Notes under the pieces: generated by a model | Databases searched by the model: none | The model's input: only the letters and a program-made list of their open reading frames with translations | What the model was told of the DNA's origin: nothing | Shown: positions 52,492 to 61,100 of the stretch, one piece after another | Position numbering within the stretch: position 1 is the first letter of the stretch | How the letters are laid out: each line of letters opens with the position of its first letter | Position numbers and translations under genes: made by a program | Origin: Ramlibacter aurantiacus | Lineage (GTDB): Bacteria > Pseudomonadota > Gammaproteobacteria > Burkholderiales > Burkholderiaceae_C | Assembly: GCF_016722895.1 (NCBI RefSeq) | Contig: NZ_JAEQNA010000001.1 | Span: 372,001-436,000, forward strand | Length of the DNA stretch: 64,000 nucleotides | Direction: 5' to 3'

Positions 52492-54177
52492 GTGACCCTC
52501 TCCCCCAGCACCGCCGCCTGCCCCGCCCACCCCCCCGCTTCCGCCTGCGGCCACGCCGGCGAGGCCTGTTTCTGCACCACGCTTGACGCGCAGGCTCTCG
52601 CGGCCGCCATCGAGCAGGAACTGTCCCCCGCATCGCCGGTGGCGGACGTGTCCACCGCCTGGGCCAACGCCTTCGCCCGCTGGCCGGTGTTCATCACGCT
52701 GTCCCAGGGCGACCGCATGGCGCGGGTCGTCCATGCCATCGAGCAAGTGGCCGCCCTGCCCGCCTGGCGTGCCGAGGCCCTGCGCGCCGCGCCGTCCATC
52801 GCCGCCCACTCGCAGGGGACGCGCGGCGTCTTCTTCGGCTACGACTTCCACGCCCACGGCTTGCACCTGGGGCTGATCGAGATCAACACCAACGCGGGCG
52901 GCGCGCTGGTCAACACGCTGCTGGCACGGGCGCAGCACGCGTGCTGCCCCTCCATCGAGCGGCTGCAGCCCGACGCCGACCGCGCCGCGGCCTTCGAGGA
53001 ACAGGTCGTCGCGATGTTCCGCACCGAATGGCGCCTGGCCCGCGGCGAGCAGCCGCTGCGTACCACCGCCATCGTGGACCACGAGCCCGAGGCGCAGTAC
53101 CTGTACCCGGAGTTCCTGCTGTTCCAGCGCCTGTTCGAGCAGCACGGCATCCGCGCCCTGATCGCGGATCCGTCGCACCTGTCGATGGACGGCGGCGCCT
53201 TGCGCTGCGGCGGCGAGGTGGTGGACCTGGTCTACAACCGGCTCACCGATTTCTACCTGGAAGCGCCCTCCTCCGCCGCACTGGCGCAGGCCTGGCTGCA
53301 GGACGCGGCGGTGCTCACGCCCCATCCGCAGGCGCATGCGCTGTTCGCGGACAAGCGGCGGCTGGTCACGCTGTCCGATCCCGCCGCGCTGGAGCGGCTG
53401 GGCGTGCCGCACGAGATACGCGAGGTGCTGCGCGGGGCGATCCCGCGCACCTGGGAGGTCACGCCCGCGAACGCCGACGAGATGTGGTCGTGCCGGCGCG
53501 ACCTGTTCTTCAAACCCTTCGCCGGCTTTGGCAGCCGCGCGGCCTACCGGGGCGACAAGCTCACGCGGCGCGTGTGGCAGGAGATCGCCGCGGGCGGCTA
53601 CATCGCCCAGCGCCTGGTGCCGCCGGGCACCCGCCCCACGGCCGCCGGTCCGCAGGCGCCGATGAAGTTCGACCTGCGCCAGTACGCCTACCAGGGGCAG
53701 GTGCAGTGGACGGCGGCACGCATGTACCAGGGCCAGACCACCAACTTCCGCACACCGGGCGGCGGCTTCGCGCCGGTCTATACCGTGGCACCCGGCACCG
53801 AAGGCAGCTGCTGCGCCGGGCCGGCCCGCGACGGCCACGCGTCCTTCGTGTTCCTGCTGGACGACACGGGCGAGGTCCATCCGCTGCCGCACCCGCTGTA
53901 CGTGGCCCTGGCGCGCGGCGAGGCCACCAGCCCCGCGCTGGCCGGCCAGCGCTTTCGCGCGGCCGACTGGTACCTGCGCATGGACGGCGACCAACCGGGG
54001 CCGCTGGTCAACGAGTGGTACGGGTGGGTGCAGTTCGACGCGGACGGCCGCTTCGATCCGACGGCCGGGACCGTGGGCCCTGGCGGGCCGGCTCCGGAGA
54101 ACATCGATGCGTCTGCCTTTCCGACGGCCGAAGAACGGGCGCGCATGGCACAGGCGATCTCGGCGAAGGCGCAATAG
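52492..54177 (+). CDS. Unrecognised protein with ATP-grasp-like C-terminal region
   Basis: 561 residues from a GTG. The N-terminus is Cys-rich (five Cys within residues 10-29). The middle has GYDFHAHGLHLGLIEINTNAGG and VDLVYNRLTDFYLE; the later part has FFKPFAGFGSRAAYRGDKLT, YIAQRLVPPG and MKFDLRQYAYQG, which together look like a lysine, glycine-rich loop and acidic metal-site arrangement of ATP-grasp ligases (compare glutathionylspermidine synthase-like and circularly permuted forms). An ATP-dependent carboxylate-amine or peptide ligase is plausible; the product is unknown. It is divergent from the GntR gene. Confidence 0.65.
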   Translation: MTLSPSTAACPAHPPASACGHAGEACFCTTLDAQALAAAIEQELSPASPVADVSTAWANAFARWPVFITLSQGDRMARVVHAIEQVAALPAWRAEALRAAPSIAAHSQGTRGVFFGYDFHAHGLHLGLIEINTNAGGALVNTLLARAQHACCPSIERLQPDADRAAAFEEQVVAMFRTEWRLARGEQPLRTTAIVDHEPEAQYLYPEFLLFQRLFEQHGIRALIADPSHLSMDGGALRCGGEVVDLVYNRLTDFYLEAPSSAALAQAWLQDAAVLTPHPQAHALFADKRRLVTLSDPAALERLGVPHEIREVLRGAIPRTWEVTPANADEMWSCRRDLFFKPFAGFGSRAAYRGDKLTRRVWQEIAAGGYIAQRLVPPGTRPTAAGPQAPMKFDLRQYAYQGQVQWTAARMYQGQTTNFRTPGGGFAPVYTVAPGTEGSCCAGPARDGHASFVFLLDDTGEVHPLPHPLYVALARGEATSPALAGQRFRAADWYLRMDGDQPGPLVNEWYGWVQFDADGRFDPTAGTVGPGGPAPENIDASAFPTAEERARMAQAISAKAQ

Positions 54178-54184
54178 CTCTCCA

Positions 54185-54204
54185 TCGAAGCGGCAACGCT
54201 TCGA
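54185..54204. terminator. Perfect hairpin between convergent genes
   Basis: TCGAAGCG-GCAA-CGCTTCGA, an 8-bp perfect stem with a GCAA tetraloop, starts 7 nt after the stop of the ATP-grasp-like gene and precedes the SHOCT gene stop on the other strand. It may serve both directions, though no U-tract follows. Confidence 0.5.
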
Positions 54205-54226
54205 GGTGCCGGCACACAGCCGGGCT

Positions 54227-54454
54227 CTACCGGTTCAAGCTGCGCATGCGCTGCTCGAACTCGCCCTGGTCGATCTCGCCGCGCGCGAATCGCTCGCGCA
54301 GGATCTCGTCCGCGCGGTCCTTGCCCCGCGTCGAGGGCCATAGCAAGCGCACGAGCGCCACGACCCCTGCCACGAGCAGCACCCACCACAACACGTGAGC
54401 CAGCCCGAACCAGGCCATGCCGGCTCCACCTTCCCAAAAATCCCACATCATCAT
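54227..54454 (-). CDS. Small SHOCT-domain membrane protein
   Basis: 75 residues: one membrane helix (AHVLWWVLLVAGVVALVRLL) followed by a SHOCT motif (ADEILRERFARGEIDQGEFEQRM) of the kind that mediates oligomer contacts in many short bacterial proteins. Function unknown. It stands alone between the ATP-grasp-like gene and the protease. Confidence 0.85.
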   Translation of the reverse strand: MMMWDFWEGGAGMAWFGLAHVLWWVLLVAGVVALVRLLWPSTRGKDRADEILRERFARGEIDQGEFEQRMRSLNR

Positions 54455-54590
54455 GAACTCCTGTCGTTGATGCGCCGTGGCGAACCTGCGGCCGTACGTC
54501 GAGCCTACGAGCCCCGCCGGCCTTGCGCATTGACTTCCATCAAGTCACGGCTCCAAGCGCATCGCCGGTATCCGACCCGACCCTTGCAGC

Positions 54591-54626
54591 AACGAGGGGG
54601 CGCTCCGATTGGAGCGCCCCCTCGTT
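54591..54626. terminator. Long perfect hairpin after the DegP-type gene
   Basis: AACGAGGGGGCGCTCC and GGAGCGCCCCCTCGTT form a perfect 16-bp stem with a 4-nt loop (54607-54610), 19 nt beyond the protease stop on the minus strand. It is the longest perfect hairpin I found. A U-tract is lacking on both strands, but the stability suggests a terminator or RNA 3' end. Confidence 0.7.
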
Positions 54627-54645
54627 CATGGGATGGGATTGCGGG

Positions 54646-56067
54646 TCAGCCCACCTGAACCGGCACGAACAGCCGCGCGTCACCGCGCTGGATCAACAGC
54701 GCCACCGACTTGCCGCCGCCCTGCACCGCCGCGCGTGCCGCGTCGACCGTCCTGGCCGGCTGGCCGTTGATCGACAGCACCACGTCGCCGGCGCGCAAAC
54801 CGGCTTTGGCGGCCGGTCCGCTGGCCTGCTCCACCACCAGCCCGTTGTCGCCAGGGCGCAGCGCCAGGCCCAGGCGCCCACCCTCGGCAGGCGCCGCATC
54901 GCCGTCGGCCTTGGCCACCGTCTCGGCGTCCGCGGTGCCCAGCTTGGCCGTCAGCTCCTGCGCCTTGCCGTCGCGCCAGACCTGCAGCTTCACCGCCTTG
55001 CCGGGGGTCAGCTGACCCAGGTAGGCCGGCAGGTCGCCGGAGGCGACGATGGCCTGCCCGTCGGCGGACTGGATCACGTCGCCGGCCTTCAGGCCCGCCT
55101 TCTCGCCCGCGCCGCCGGGCTCGACCCGCGACACCAGCGCACCGGCCGGGCGCGGCAGCTTGAACGAATCGGCCAGGGCCTGGTTGACCTCCTGCACCAC
55201 CACGCCCAGCTTCACGTGTTCGGCCTTGCCGGTGGCGACGATCTGGTCGGACACGCGCTTGGCCAGCTCGATCGGGATGGCGAAGGACACGCCCTGGTAG
55301 CCACCCGAGCGGCTGTAGATCTGCGAGTTGATGCCCACCACCTCGCCGAGCGCGTTGAACAGCGGCCCGCCCGAGTTGCCGGGGTTCACCGCCACGTCGG
55401 TCTGGATGAAGGACACGCCGCTGCCATCGGGCAGGCTGCGCGACTTGGCGCTCACCACGCCGGCGGTGACGGTGTTCTCGAAGCCGAAGGGCGAGCCGAT
55501 GGCCATCACCCATTCACCGGCCTGCAGGTTCGCGGCCCGGCCCAGCTTGACCACCGGCAGGTCCTTCGCGTCGATCTTCAGCACGGCCACGTCGGTGCGC
55601 TCGTCGATGCCCAGCACCTTGGCCGGGAACTCGCGCCGGTCGTTGAGCTTGACGGTCACCTCCTTGGCGTTCTTCACCACGTGGGCGTTGGTCAGCACCA
55701 GGCCGCCGGCGTCGACGATGAAGCCGGAGCCCGCACCCCGCACCGGGGCCTCGCGGCCCTGCGCCTGAGGCGGCTGGAAGCGGCGGAAGAACTCGGGCAG
55801 TTCGTCGGCGCCGGGCAGCCCCGCCTGCTGCGGGTGCGCGCCACCTTCCACGGTGATGTTCACCACGGCGGCGCCGTGCGCCTTGGCGATGCCGGCCAGG
55901 TCGGGCAGGCCCGCCGGGGTGGGTGCGGCCGTCGCCACGGCGGCGACCGGGGCCGCATGGGCCGAGCGCTGCGCCAGCTCGACGCCGGCGCCACCCGCCA
56001 CGCCGGCAGCCACGAGTGCCAGCACCAGCGGAGCGGAACGGAAACGGGAGCGCAAAGGAGATGTCAT
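54646..56067 (-). CDS. DegP/HtrA-family periplasmic serine protease (Do)
   Basis: 473 residues. Signal or anchor helix (APLVLALVAAGVAGGAGV), trypsin-like domain with the triad His129 (LTNAHVV), Asp159 (RTDVAVL) and Ser232 (GNSGGP), then two PDZ domains (about 275-370 and 385-470). It degrades or chaperones misfolded envelope proteins. GAGGAC precedes the ATG. It lies 64 nt after a sensor kinase gene on the same strand, so the upstream two-component pair probably controls it in response to envelope stress. Confidence 0.95.
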   Translation of the reverse strand: MTSPLRSRFRSAPLVLALVAAGVAGGAGVELAQRSAHAAPVAAVATAAPTPAGLPDLAGIAKAHGAAVVNITVEGGAHPQQAGLPGADELPEFFRRFQPPQAQGREAPVRGAGSGFIVDAGGLVLTNAHVVKNAKEVTVKLNDRREFPAKVLGIDERTDVAVLKIDAKDLPVVKLGRAANLQAGEWVMAIGSPFGFENTVTAGVVSAKSRSLPDGSGVSFIQTDVAVNPGNSGGPLFNALGEVVGINSQIYSRSGGYQGVSFAIPIELAKRVSDQIVATGKAEHVKLGVVVQEVNQALADSFKLPRPAGALVSRVEPGGAGEKAGLKAGDVIQSADGQAIVASGDLPAYLGQLTPGKAVKLQVWRDGKAQELTAKLGTADAETVAKADGDAAPAEGGRLGLALRPGDNGLVVEQASGPAAKAGLRAGDVVLSINGQPARTVDAARAAVQGGGKSVALLIQRGDARLFVPVQVG

Positions 56068-56131
56068 CGTCTGTCCTCGTGTCGAAAGTGATTGGATGAC
56101 GGCAATGTGCACCCGCGCGCTTAGGCCTCTC

Positions 56132-57430
56132 TTAAGGTGCCGATGGCAGCGACACCGTGACCCGCAGCCCCCCCAGGCGGCTCGATTCGCCCAGCGACAT
56201 CGCGCCCCCGTGGCGGCGCACCACGGCCGACGCGATGGCCAGCCCGAGGCCGCTGCCGGGCGCATCGGCCGTCCCCGCCCCGCGTTCGAACGCCGCCAGC
56301 AGGCGCTCGCGGTCGGCCGCCGCGATGCCGGGACCGCTGTCCTCGACGGTGATGGTCGTGCGCTCGCCCCGGTCCTCCCAGCCGATGTCCACGCGGCCGC
56401 CTTCGGGCGTGTACTTGATCGCGTTGTCCAGCAGGTTGCGCAGCAGGACTTGCAGCGAGGGCGCGTCGCCGCGCACGTGCAGCGGCGGCGAGGGCTGCAG
56501 CCCCAGGTCGATCCGCCGCGACTGGGCCAGCGGCAGCAGGTCGCCGATCACCTCGCGGCAGGCGGGCTCCAGCGGCACCACGGCATCGCCTGCCGGCGGA
56601 AGCGCTTCCTCGCGGGCCAGCGCGAGCAGCTGCGACACGAGGGCGGCGGCGCGGGCCACGCCAGCCTCCAGCACCTGCGCCTGGGTTGCCAGCTCGGAGC
56701 CCTGCGCACGGCGCCTGAGCGCCTGCACCTGCAGACGCAGGGCCGCCAGCGGCGAGCGCAGTTCGTGCGCGGCCTGGTTCAGGAACTGCTGGCGCGCATC
56801 GATGGCCTCGCGCACCCGCGCGAACAGCAGGTTCAAGTCATGCAGCAGCGGTCGCACCTCCTGCGGCAGGCCGTCTTCCGGCAAGGGCGAGAGGTCATCG
56901 GCTTCACGCGCCGCGACCTGGCGGCGCATGCGTTCCACCGGGGCGAGCGAGCGGTCGATCACGAACCAGACAGCGGCCATCAGCAGCAGCCCCAGTCCGA
57001 TGACCGGCAGCGCACTGCTCCAAGCCATGGCCCGCGCCCGCGCGCGCCGGGCGTCGAGGTCCTGCGCCACCTGCACCGTGCGATCGGCGGTCTGCAGCGT
57101 ATAGACGCGCAGGTGCACGCCGTCCTGCACCACGTCCGAAAACCCGATCACCGGCCGTTGCGGCAGCCGCATCGGTCCGGCCTCGAACAGCAGCACCCCG
57201 CCCGGGCCGAAGATCCGCACCGCGAAGCCGGACAGCCCGCCCCCGGGGGCCGTGCCGACGTGTTCCAGTGATTGCGCCACCACCTGCAACTGCGCGTCGA
57301 ACAGCGCGTCGGCGTTGCGCAGTGCCGTGCGCCACGCACCGGCTGCCTGCAGTGCCGAGGTGACGGCGATGGCCGCCAGCATCAGGCCCAGCAGGCGGCC
57401 GCGCAACGAGTGGCCGGTCGCCTGCCTCAC
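56132..57430 (-). CDS. Sensor histidine kinase (QseC/PmrB-like)
   Basis: 432 residues from a GTG that overlaps the regulator stop (GTGA). Two helices (about 11-32 and 140-160) enclose a periplasmic domain of ~105 residues; phospho-acceptor His222 in AAHELRSPLAAL; ATPase with NLLDNAIKYTPEGG, DSGPGI and GSGLGLAIA. It pairs with the adjacent OmpR-type regulator. Confidence 0.94.
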   Translation of the reverse strand: MRQATGHSLRGRLLGLMLAAIAVTSALQAAGAWRTALRNADALFDAQLQVVAQSLEHVGTAPGGGLSGFAVRIFGPGGVLLFEAGPMRLPQRPVIGFSDVVQDGVHLRVYTLQTADRTVQVAQDLDARRARARAMAWSSALPVIGLGLLLMAAVWFVIDRSLAPVERMRRQVAAREADDLSPLPEDGLPQEVRPLLHDLNLLFARVREAIDARQQFLNQAAHELRSPLAALRLQVQALRRRAQGSELATQAQVLEAGVARAAALVSQLLALAREEALPPAGDAVVPLEPACREVIGDLLPLAQSRRIDLGLQPSPPLHVRGDAPSLQVLLRNLLDNAIKYTPEGGRVDIGWEDRGERTTITVEDSGPGIAAADRERLLAAFERGAGTADAPGSGLGLAIASAVVRRHGGAMSLGESSRLGGLRVTVSLPSAP

Positions 57431-58101
57431 CGGCCGCCACCGTTCTCGCGCGGCACCAGGTAGCCCAGTCCGCGCACCGTCTGCACGGCATCGCTGCCGA
57501 GCTTCTTGCGCAGCCCGTGGATGTAGACCTCCACCGCATTGCTGCTGATGTCCTCGCGCCAGCCGTAGAGCTTTTCCTCGAGCTGGCTGCGGGAGAACAC
57601 TGCACCCGGGCGCAGCAGCATGGGTTCGAGCACGGCCCACTCGCGGGAGGACAGCTGCACCGGCCTGCCATCGAGGCTGGCCTCGCGCGTGGCCGGATTG
57701 AGCGCGATGCGGCCATGCACGTACGCCGGCCCCGCGGCGCCCGCACTGCGGCGGATCAAGGCGCGCAGCCGCGCCAGCAGTTCGTCGGTCTCGAAGGGCT
57801 TGACCAGGTAGTCGTCGGCGCCCGCATCCAGCCCGGCAATGCGATCGGCCACCGCGTCACGCGCCGTGGCGACCAGCACCGGCACGCGGTCACCGCGCGC
57901 GCGCAGCGACTGCAGCACCTGCAAGCCATCGCGCTGCGGCAGCCCGAGGTCCAGCACCACGGCGTCGAAGCTCCCGGTGCGCAGGGCCGTGTCGGCACTG
58001 GCACCGTCGCGCAGCCAGTCGGTCGCATGGCCCGCGTCACGCAGCGCATCGACCAGCGCCTGCCCGATCATGGGATCGTCCTCGACCAGGAGGATTCTCA
58101 T
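57427..58101 (-). CDS. OmpR-family response regulator (QseB-like)
   Basis: 224 residues. Receiver: EDD at 7-9, phospho-Asp51 in VVLDLGLPQ, Lys in YLVKPF; winged helix: LSSREWAVLEPMLLRPG and NAVEVYIHGLRKKLG. First gene of the regulator-kinase-protease operon. Confidence 0.94.
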   Translation of the reverse strand: MRILLVEDDPMIGQALVDALRDAGHATDWLRDGASADTALRTGSFDAVVLDLGLPQRDGLQVLQSLRARGDRVPVLVATARDAVADRIAGLDAGADDYLVKPFETDELLARLRALIRRSAGAAGPAYVHGRIALNPATREASLDGRPVQLSSREWAVLEPMLLRPGAVFSRSQLEEKLYGWREDISSNAVEVYIHGLRKKLGSDAVQTVRGLGYLVPRENGGGR

Positions 58102-58276
58102 GGCCGCCCTGCTCCTTTGTTTCTGCGCAACCGTGCGCTGCGCCTCGCCTGGATCCTAGCGGCGGCCAGCGAGCTGCGGGGCCGATGGCGGGTGCCGATG
58201 AAAAAAGTTGCGGAACCCGCGTCCGCGAACCGCGCTCCAACCGCGCATGGCTCCAGCCGCGGAGTCGGAGAATTCG

Positions 58277-58780
58277 ATGCGCCAGACCCATACAGCACGG
58301 CATCCGTCAGTTCCCCCATCGCGCCAGCTGATGGGCGGCAAGTCGACCCGGCACCAGCGACGCACGCCGGCTTCGCGCAACCGGGCGCCGGGCGTGCTCA
58401 TCGTGGACCCGAGCGGCGAGCGGCGTGACCTGCTGGCGCAGCTGCTCGAATGGCACGGCTTCGAGGTGTACATGGCCTCCAGCGTCGACGTGGCCGTGGT
58501 CGCCGCACGCAAGTTCAGGCCGCACGCCGTTCTTCTGGACATCAGCAGACCGGGGATGGATGCCGAAGCCACCGCGCGGATGCTGCGCCACCGCAGTGGG
58601 CTGCACCACGCGTTCATCGCCGGGCTGTCGAGCTTCACGAGCGCCACGCACGCGCGGATCCCTGGCGAAGCCGGGCTGGACGCGACCCTCGTCAAGCCCC
58701 TGCGGATCGATGACCTGCTGGCGCGGCTGCAGTCGGCCGGCATTGCGGTTTCGGCAGTGCAGCCCGCCGAGCGCCAGTAG
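58277..58780 (+). CDS. Lone receiver-domain protein
   Basis: 167 residues with a basic, disordered N-terminus of ~38 residues, then a receiver-like domain: Asp44 followed by Pro45 (the second acidic residue of the usual pair is missing), Asp88 in VLLDISRPGM, Ser118/Ser119 and Lys140 in TLVKPL. No output domain. GGAG precedes the ATG at 58277; the longer frame from 58208 has no site. With one metal-binding acid lost it may phosphorylate poorly. Divergent from the QseB-like regulator. Confidence 0.75.
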   Translation: MRQTHTARHPSVPPSRQLMGGKSTRHQRRTPASRNRAPGVLIVDPSGERRDLLAQLLEWHGFEVYMASSVDVAVVAARKFRPHAVLLDISRPGMDAEATARMLRHRSGLHHAFIAGLSSFTSATHARIPGEAGLDATLVKPLRIDDLLARLQSAGIAVSAVQPAERQ

Positions 58781-59094
58781 ACCGGTCTGCCTTCGCGACC
58801 CGCAGGAAGATGCCGCGCGATGGCGCAGCACTCGACGCAACACGCGAACAACACCTCCGCCGCGCAACGCACGGACACCTTGCCACGATGCAGCCTGCCC
58901 AGCCGCTTGCTCGAGCCGATGCATTTGTCGCATGTGAGATCGGATCGCGCGTGTGACTGGAACCCAGCTGGCGGGAAAGCAAGGTCCTACAGGGAAGCCC
59001 GCCGGCCATCCGACGGGCGTTGCGAACCGGCACCGACGTCGCGCACGATGATCGGACGATCAAACTGCATTCATACCCATGTAAGGAGGTCATC
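58781..59094. other. Intergenic region without a recognised gene
   Basis: 314 bp between the lone receiver gene and a small periplasmic-protein gene. The small ORFs across it have shadow-like composition. Apart from a strong ribosome-binding site (AAGGAGG) at its very end I see nothing in it. Confidence 0.4.
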
Positions 59095-59553
59095 ATGCGA
59101 CATCACTCAAGCCCGATCCGGGCTGGCCTGCTGGCCATCGCCAGCTGCGCGACCCTCACCTTCGGCGGGGCCATCGCAGCGCCACCCGCCGGCGGCACGG
59201 GCGTCGAGCCCTCGGTGGACAAGTCCGCGATCCTGCGCCGCGATACCGACATCACCCACTCCAGCTCCCTCGAGGAAGCCCGCAATGCACGTGCCGCGGC
59301 GCGCCGCGGCGAGCTGAGGCTCGAGGGACAGGACTACACCGCCAACGCGCTGGCACGCTGCGATGTGCACGCCGGCGTCGACAAGGTGGCCTGCGAGGCC
59401 CGCGTGATGGGCTTCGGCGGCGCAAGCGGCACCGTGGACGGCGGCGGACTGCTGCGTTGGGTCGAGACCGTGGTCGTGCCGCCGGACGCCGGCCAGGTGA
59501 CGATCGCGCCCCGTACGGCGGAGACCCTCGTGCTGGTGCCGGTCACCCGGTAA
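59095..59553 (+). CDS. Small exported protein, unknown function
   Basis: 152 residues. The signal peptide (RAGLLAIASCATLTFGGAIAA) is followed by a mature part with TDITHSSSLEEARNARAAARRGELRL and two Cys (in ARCDVHAG and VACEARVMG) that could form a disulfide. The start has an ideal AAGGAGG site 8 nt upstream, suggesting high expression. I recognise no family. Confidence 0.75.
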   Translation: MRHHSSPIRAGLLAIASCATLTFGGAIAAPPAGGTGVEPSVDKSAILRRDTDITHSSSLEEARNARAAARRGELRLEGQDYTANALARCDVHAGVDKVACEARVMGFGGASGTVDGGGLLRWVETVVVPPDAGQVTIAPRTAETLVLVPVTR

Positions 59554-59603
59554 GCTGGCCGACGGTTCCGGCCGGGCGGCGTGCGCCAGCTGCGCGCGCG
59601 CCT

Positions 59604-60119
59604 TCAATCGTCCGGCTGCCCCATCGGTACCTGGGCCCACTTTTCATTCACACCCAGCAGCTCGATCAGCGCGCCCAGGTCGCGGTCGAGCCGCGCCAGG
59701 GTCCGCGCGTCGAGCTGGCTCAACGCGTCCGGCAGGACGCCGGTGAACGGACCGGGCGCCTTCTTCAAGAGCCGGGCGCCAGCCGCGGACACCTGCAGGT
59801 GCAGCATGCGCCGGTCCGCATGGGCGCGATCGGCCACGACGAGATCGGCCGCGATCAGTTGCTTGAGCAGGTTGCTGGCCGTCGACTGGTGGATGTCCAT
59901 GGAGCGCGCCAGTTCGCTCACGCCGATGCCCGGGCGATCCCGGATCACCTTGAGCGCCCACAGCTGGGCGCCGGCGATGCCGGCCTTCTTCTCCACCGCG
60001 CGGAAATGGGCCTTGACTTCGTTGAAGACCACCCTGAACCGCCGCAGCACCCGCGCCGCGGCGGGCGACAGTTCGTCTGCGCGAGCTTGTGCCGGGTCGG
60101 CTCGTTGCCGTGAATGCAT
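59604..60119 (-). CDS. MarR-family transcriptional regulator
   Basis: 171 residues with the MarR winged helix: AQLWALKVIRDRPGIGVSEL, HQSTASNLLKQLIAADLV and RAHADRRMLHLQVSAAG (the basic wing). Ligand unknown. It is convergent with the small exported-protein gene. A 9-bp inverted repeat (60152-60160 / 60172-60180) lies just upstream of its start and may be its own operator or an RNA hairpin. Confidence 0.9.
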   Translation of the reverse strand: MHSRQRADPAQARADELSPAAARVLRRFRVVFNEVKAHFRAVEKKAGIAGAQLWALKVIRDRPGIGVSELARSMDIHQSTASNLLKQLIAADLVVADRAHADRRMLHLQVSAAGARLLKKAPGPFTGVLPDALSQLDARTLARLDRDLGALIELLGVNEKWAQVPMGQPDD

Positions 60120-60151
60120 GGCTGATCATAGACCTGCGCTGATGGGGTTGG

Positions 60152-60180
60152 GTGGCCTGCGCGCAGCCCGGGCAGGCCAC
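60152..60180. promoter_or_regulatory. Inverted repeat upstream of the MarR gene
   Basis: GTGGCCTGC and GCAGGCCAC, a perfect 9-bp inverted repeat with an 11-nt spacer, 33-61 bp upstream of the MarR ATG, in the 252-bp divergent gap shared with the next gene. Candidate operator; a hairpin role is equally possible. Confidence 0.4.
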
Positions 60181-60371
60181 CCGCGGCGCGGGGCGGGGCT
60201 TCTTGCCTTCCTGATGCATGGCCTCAAATGCAACTGTGACGCTCGTGACATTTCGTCAGTCCGCCGAACCCGCAGACACACCGCCAACTCCCACAGGCAG
60301 CATCGATGGATGCGAAAGGGCCAGCGGACCCACCGCTGCCCTGCCGTTTGCAACCGATCCGGAGACCAACG

Positions 60372-60965
60372 ATGAACAAACCTGCACGCTTCCCATTCGC
60401 ACGCATCCTGCTACTGCCCGTGGCGGCGGGATGCTTCCTCGGCGCACAGGCCGCACAGCCTGGCAGCACCACGTCCGGCAACGCGTCGGGCGCAGCGTCC
60501 GGCGGAACGGTGATCCGGACCACGCCGGTCCCTACCCAGTCGATGGACAAGCTCACCCAGGCCGCGCAGAAGCTGCGTGAATCGATCCAGGCCCTGGCCC
60601 AGAAGCCGCCGGGCAAGGACCGCGACACGGCCATGGACAAGGCCCAGACCGCGCTGCTGGAGACCCAGCAGGCGATGCTGGCGCTGCCGCCCGAGATGCG
60701 CAGCATGGGCACCGCGGCGACGGTCAGCTACGACGACTCGGTCAAGAAGATGATGAAGGCCGCCGACGCCCTGCGCGAATCCGTGCAGGCCATGGCGCAA
60801 CGACCCGCCGGCAGCGAACGCGAGAAGGCGATCCGAGCCGCCAACGAGGCGCTGCTCGAAACCCAGTCGGCCATGGTGTCGGCTTATTCCGCGACCACGC
60901 CGTCCGCCGCGTCTTCCGGTTCAGCCGCCACCATGGGTGCGGGCACCTCGAAGCCGGCCAAGTGA
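60372..60965 (+). CDS. Exported helical-repeat protein, unknown function
   Basis: 197 residues. Signal peptide (FPFARILLLPVAAGCFLGAQA) with a Cys that could be lipidated only if the cut lies there. Two similar ~50-residue helical units follow: MDKLTQAAQKLRESIQALAQ...ALLETQQAMLAL and VKKMMKAADALRESVQAMAQ...ALLETQSAMVSA. The ends are Ser/Thr/Gly-rich. GGAG precedes the ATG. It resembles small periplasmic coiled-coil proteins; no named family is recognised. A T8 terminator follows 100 nt downstream. Confidence 0.78.
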   Translation: MNKPARFPFARILLLPVAAGCFLGAQAAQPGSTTSGNASGAASGGTVIRTTPVPTQSMDKLTQAAQKLRESIQALAQKPPGKDRDTAMDKAQTALLETQQAMLALPPEMRSMGTAATVSYDDSVKKMMKAADALRESVQAMAQRPAGSEREKAIRAANEALLETQSAMVSAYSATTPSAASSGSAATMGAGTSKPAK

Positions 60966-61063
60966 TGGCGCGACCCAGGGGCTGCACCGCGACGTGTTGC
61001 CCCACCGACCCTCTGCACGCGGGCCCCTGCCGGTTCCTGGTTGTCTGAGGAAGCTCCTTTTCG

Positions 61064-61089
61064 CCGCGCCACCCGACGCGGTTTTTTTT
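61064..61089 (+). terminator. Intrinsic terminator with T8 tract
   Basis: CCGCG (61064-61068) pairs with CGCGG (61077-61081) over an 8-nt loop, followed by eight T (61082-61089). It terminates the helical-repeat gene but ends only 11 nt before the next ATG. Confidence 0.7.
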
Positions 61090-61100
61090 GCCCCCCGATC

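Noticed and set aside
51664..54174. 836-codon extension of the GntR regulator
   Set aside because: The extension is antisense to the ATP-grasp-like gene; the regulator's winged helix begins just after the ATG at 52398.
58692..59096. 134-codon minus-strand ORF in the gap before the small exported-protein gene
   Set aside because: Arg/Cys/Ala-rich shadow composition, no ribosome-binding site, and partial overlap with the lone receiver gene.
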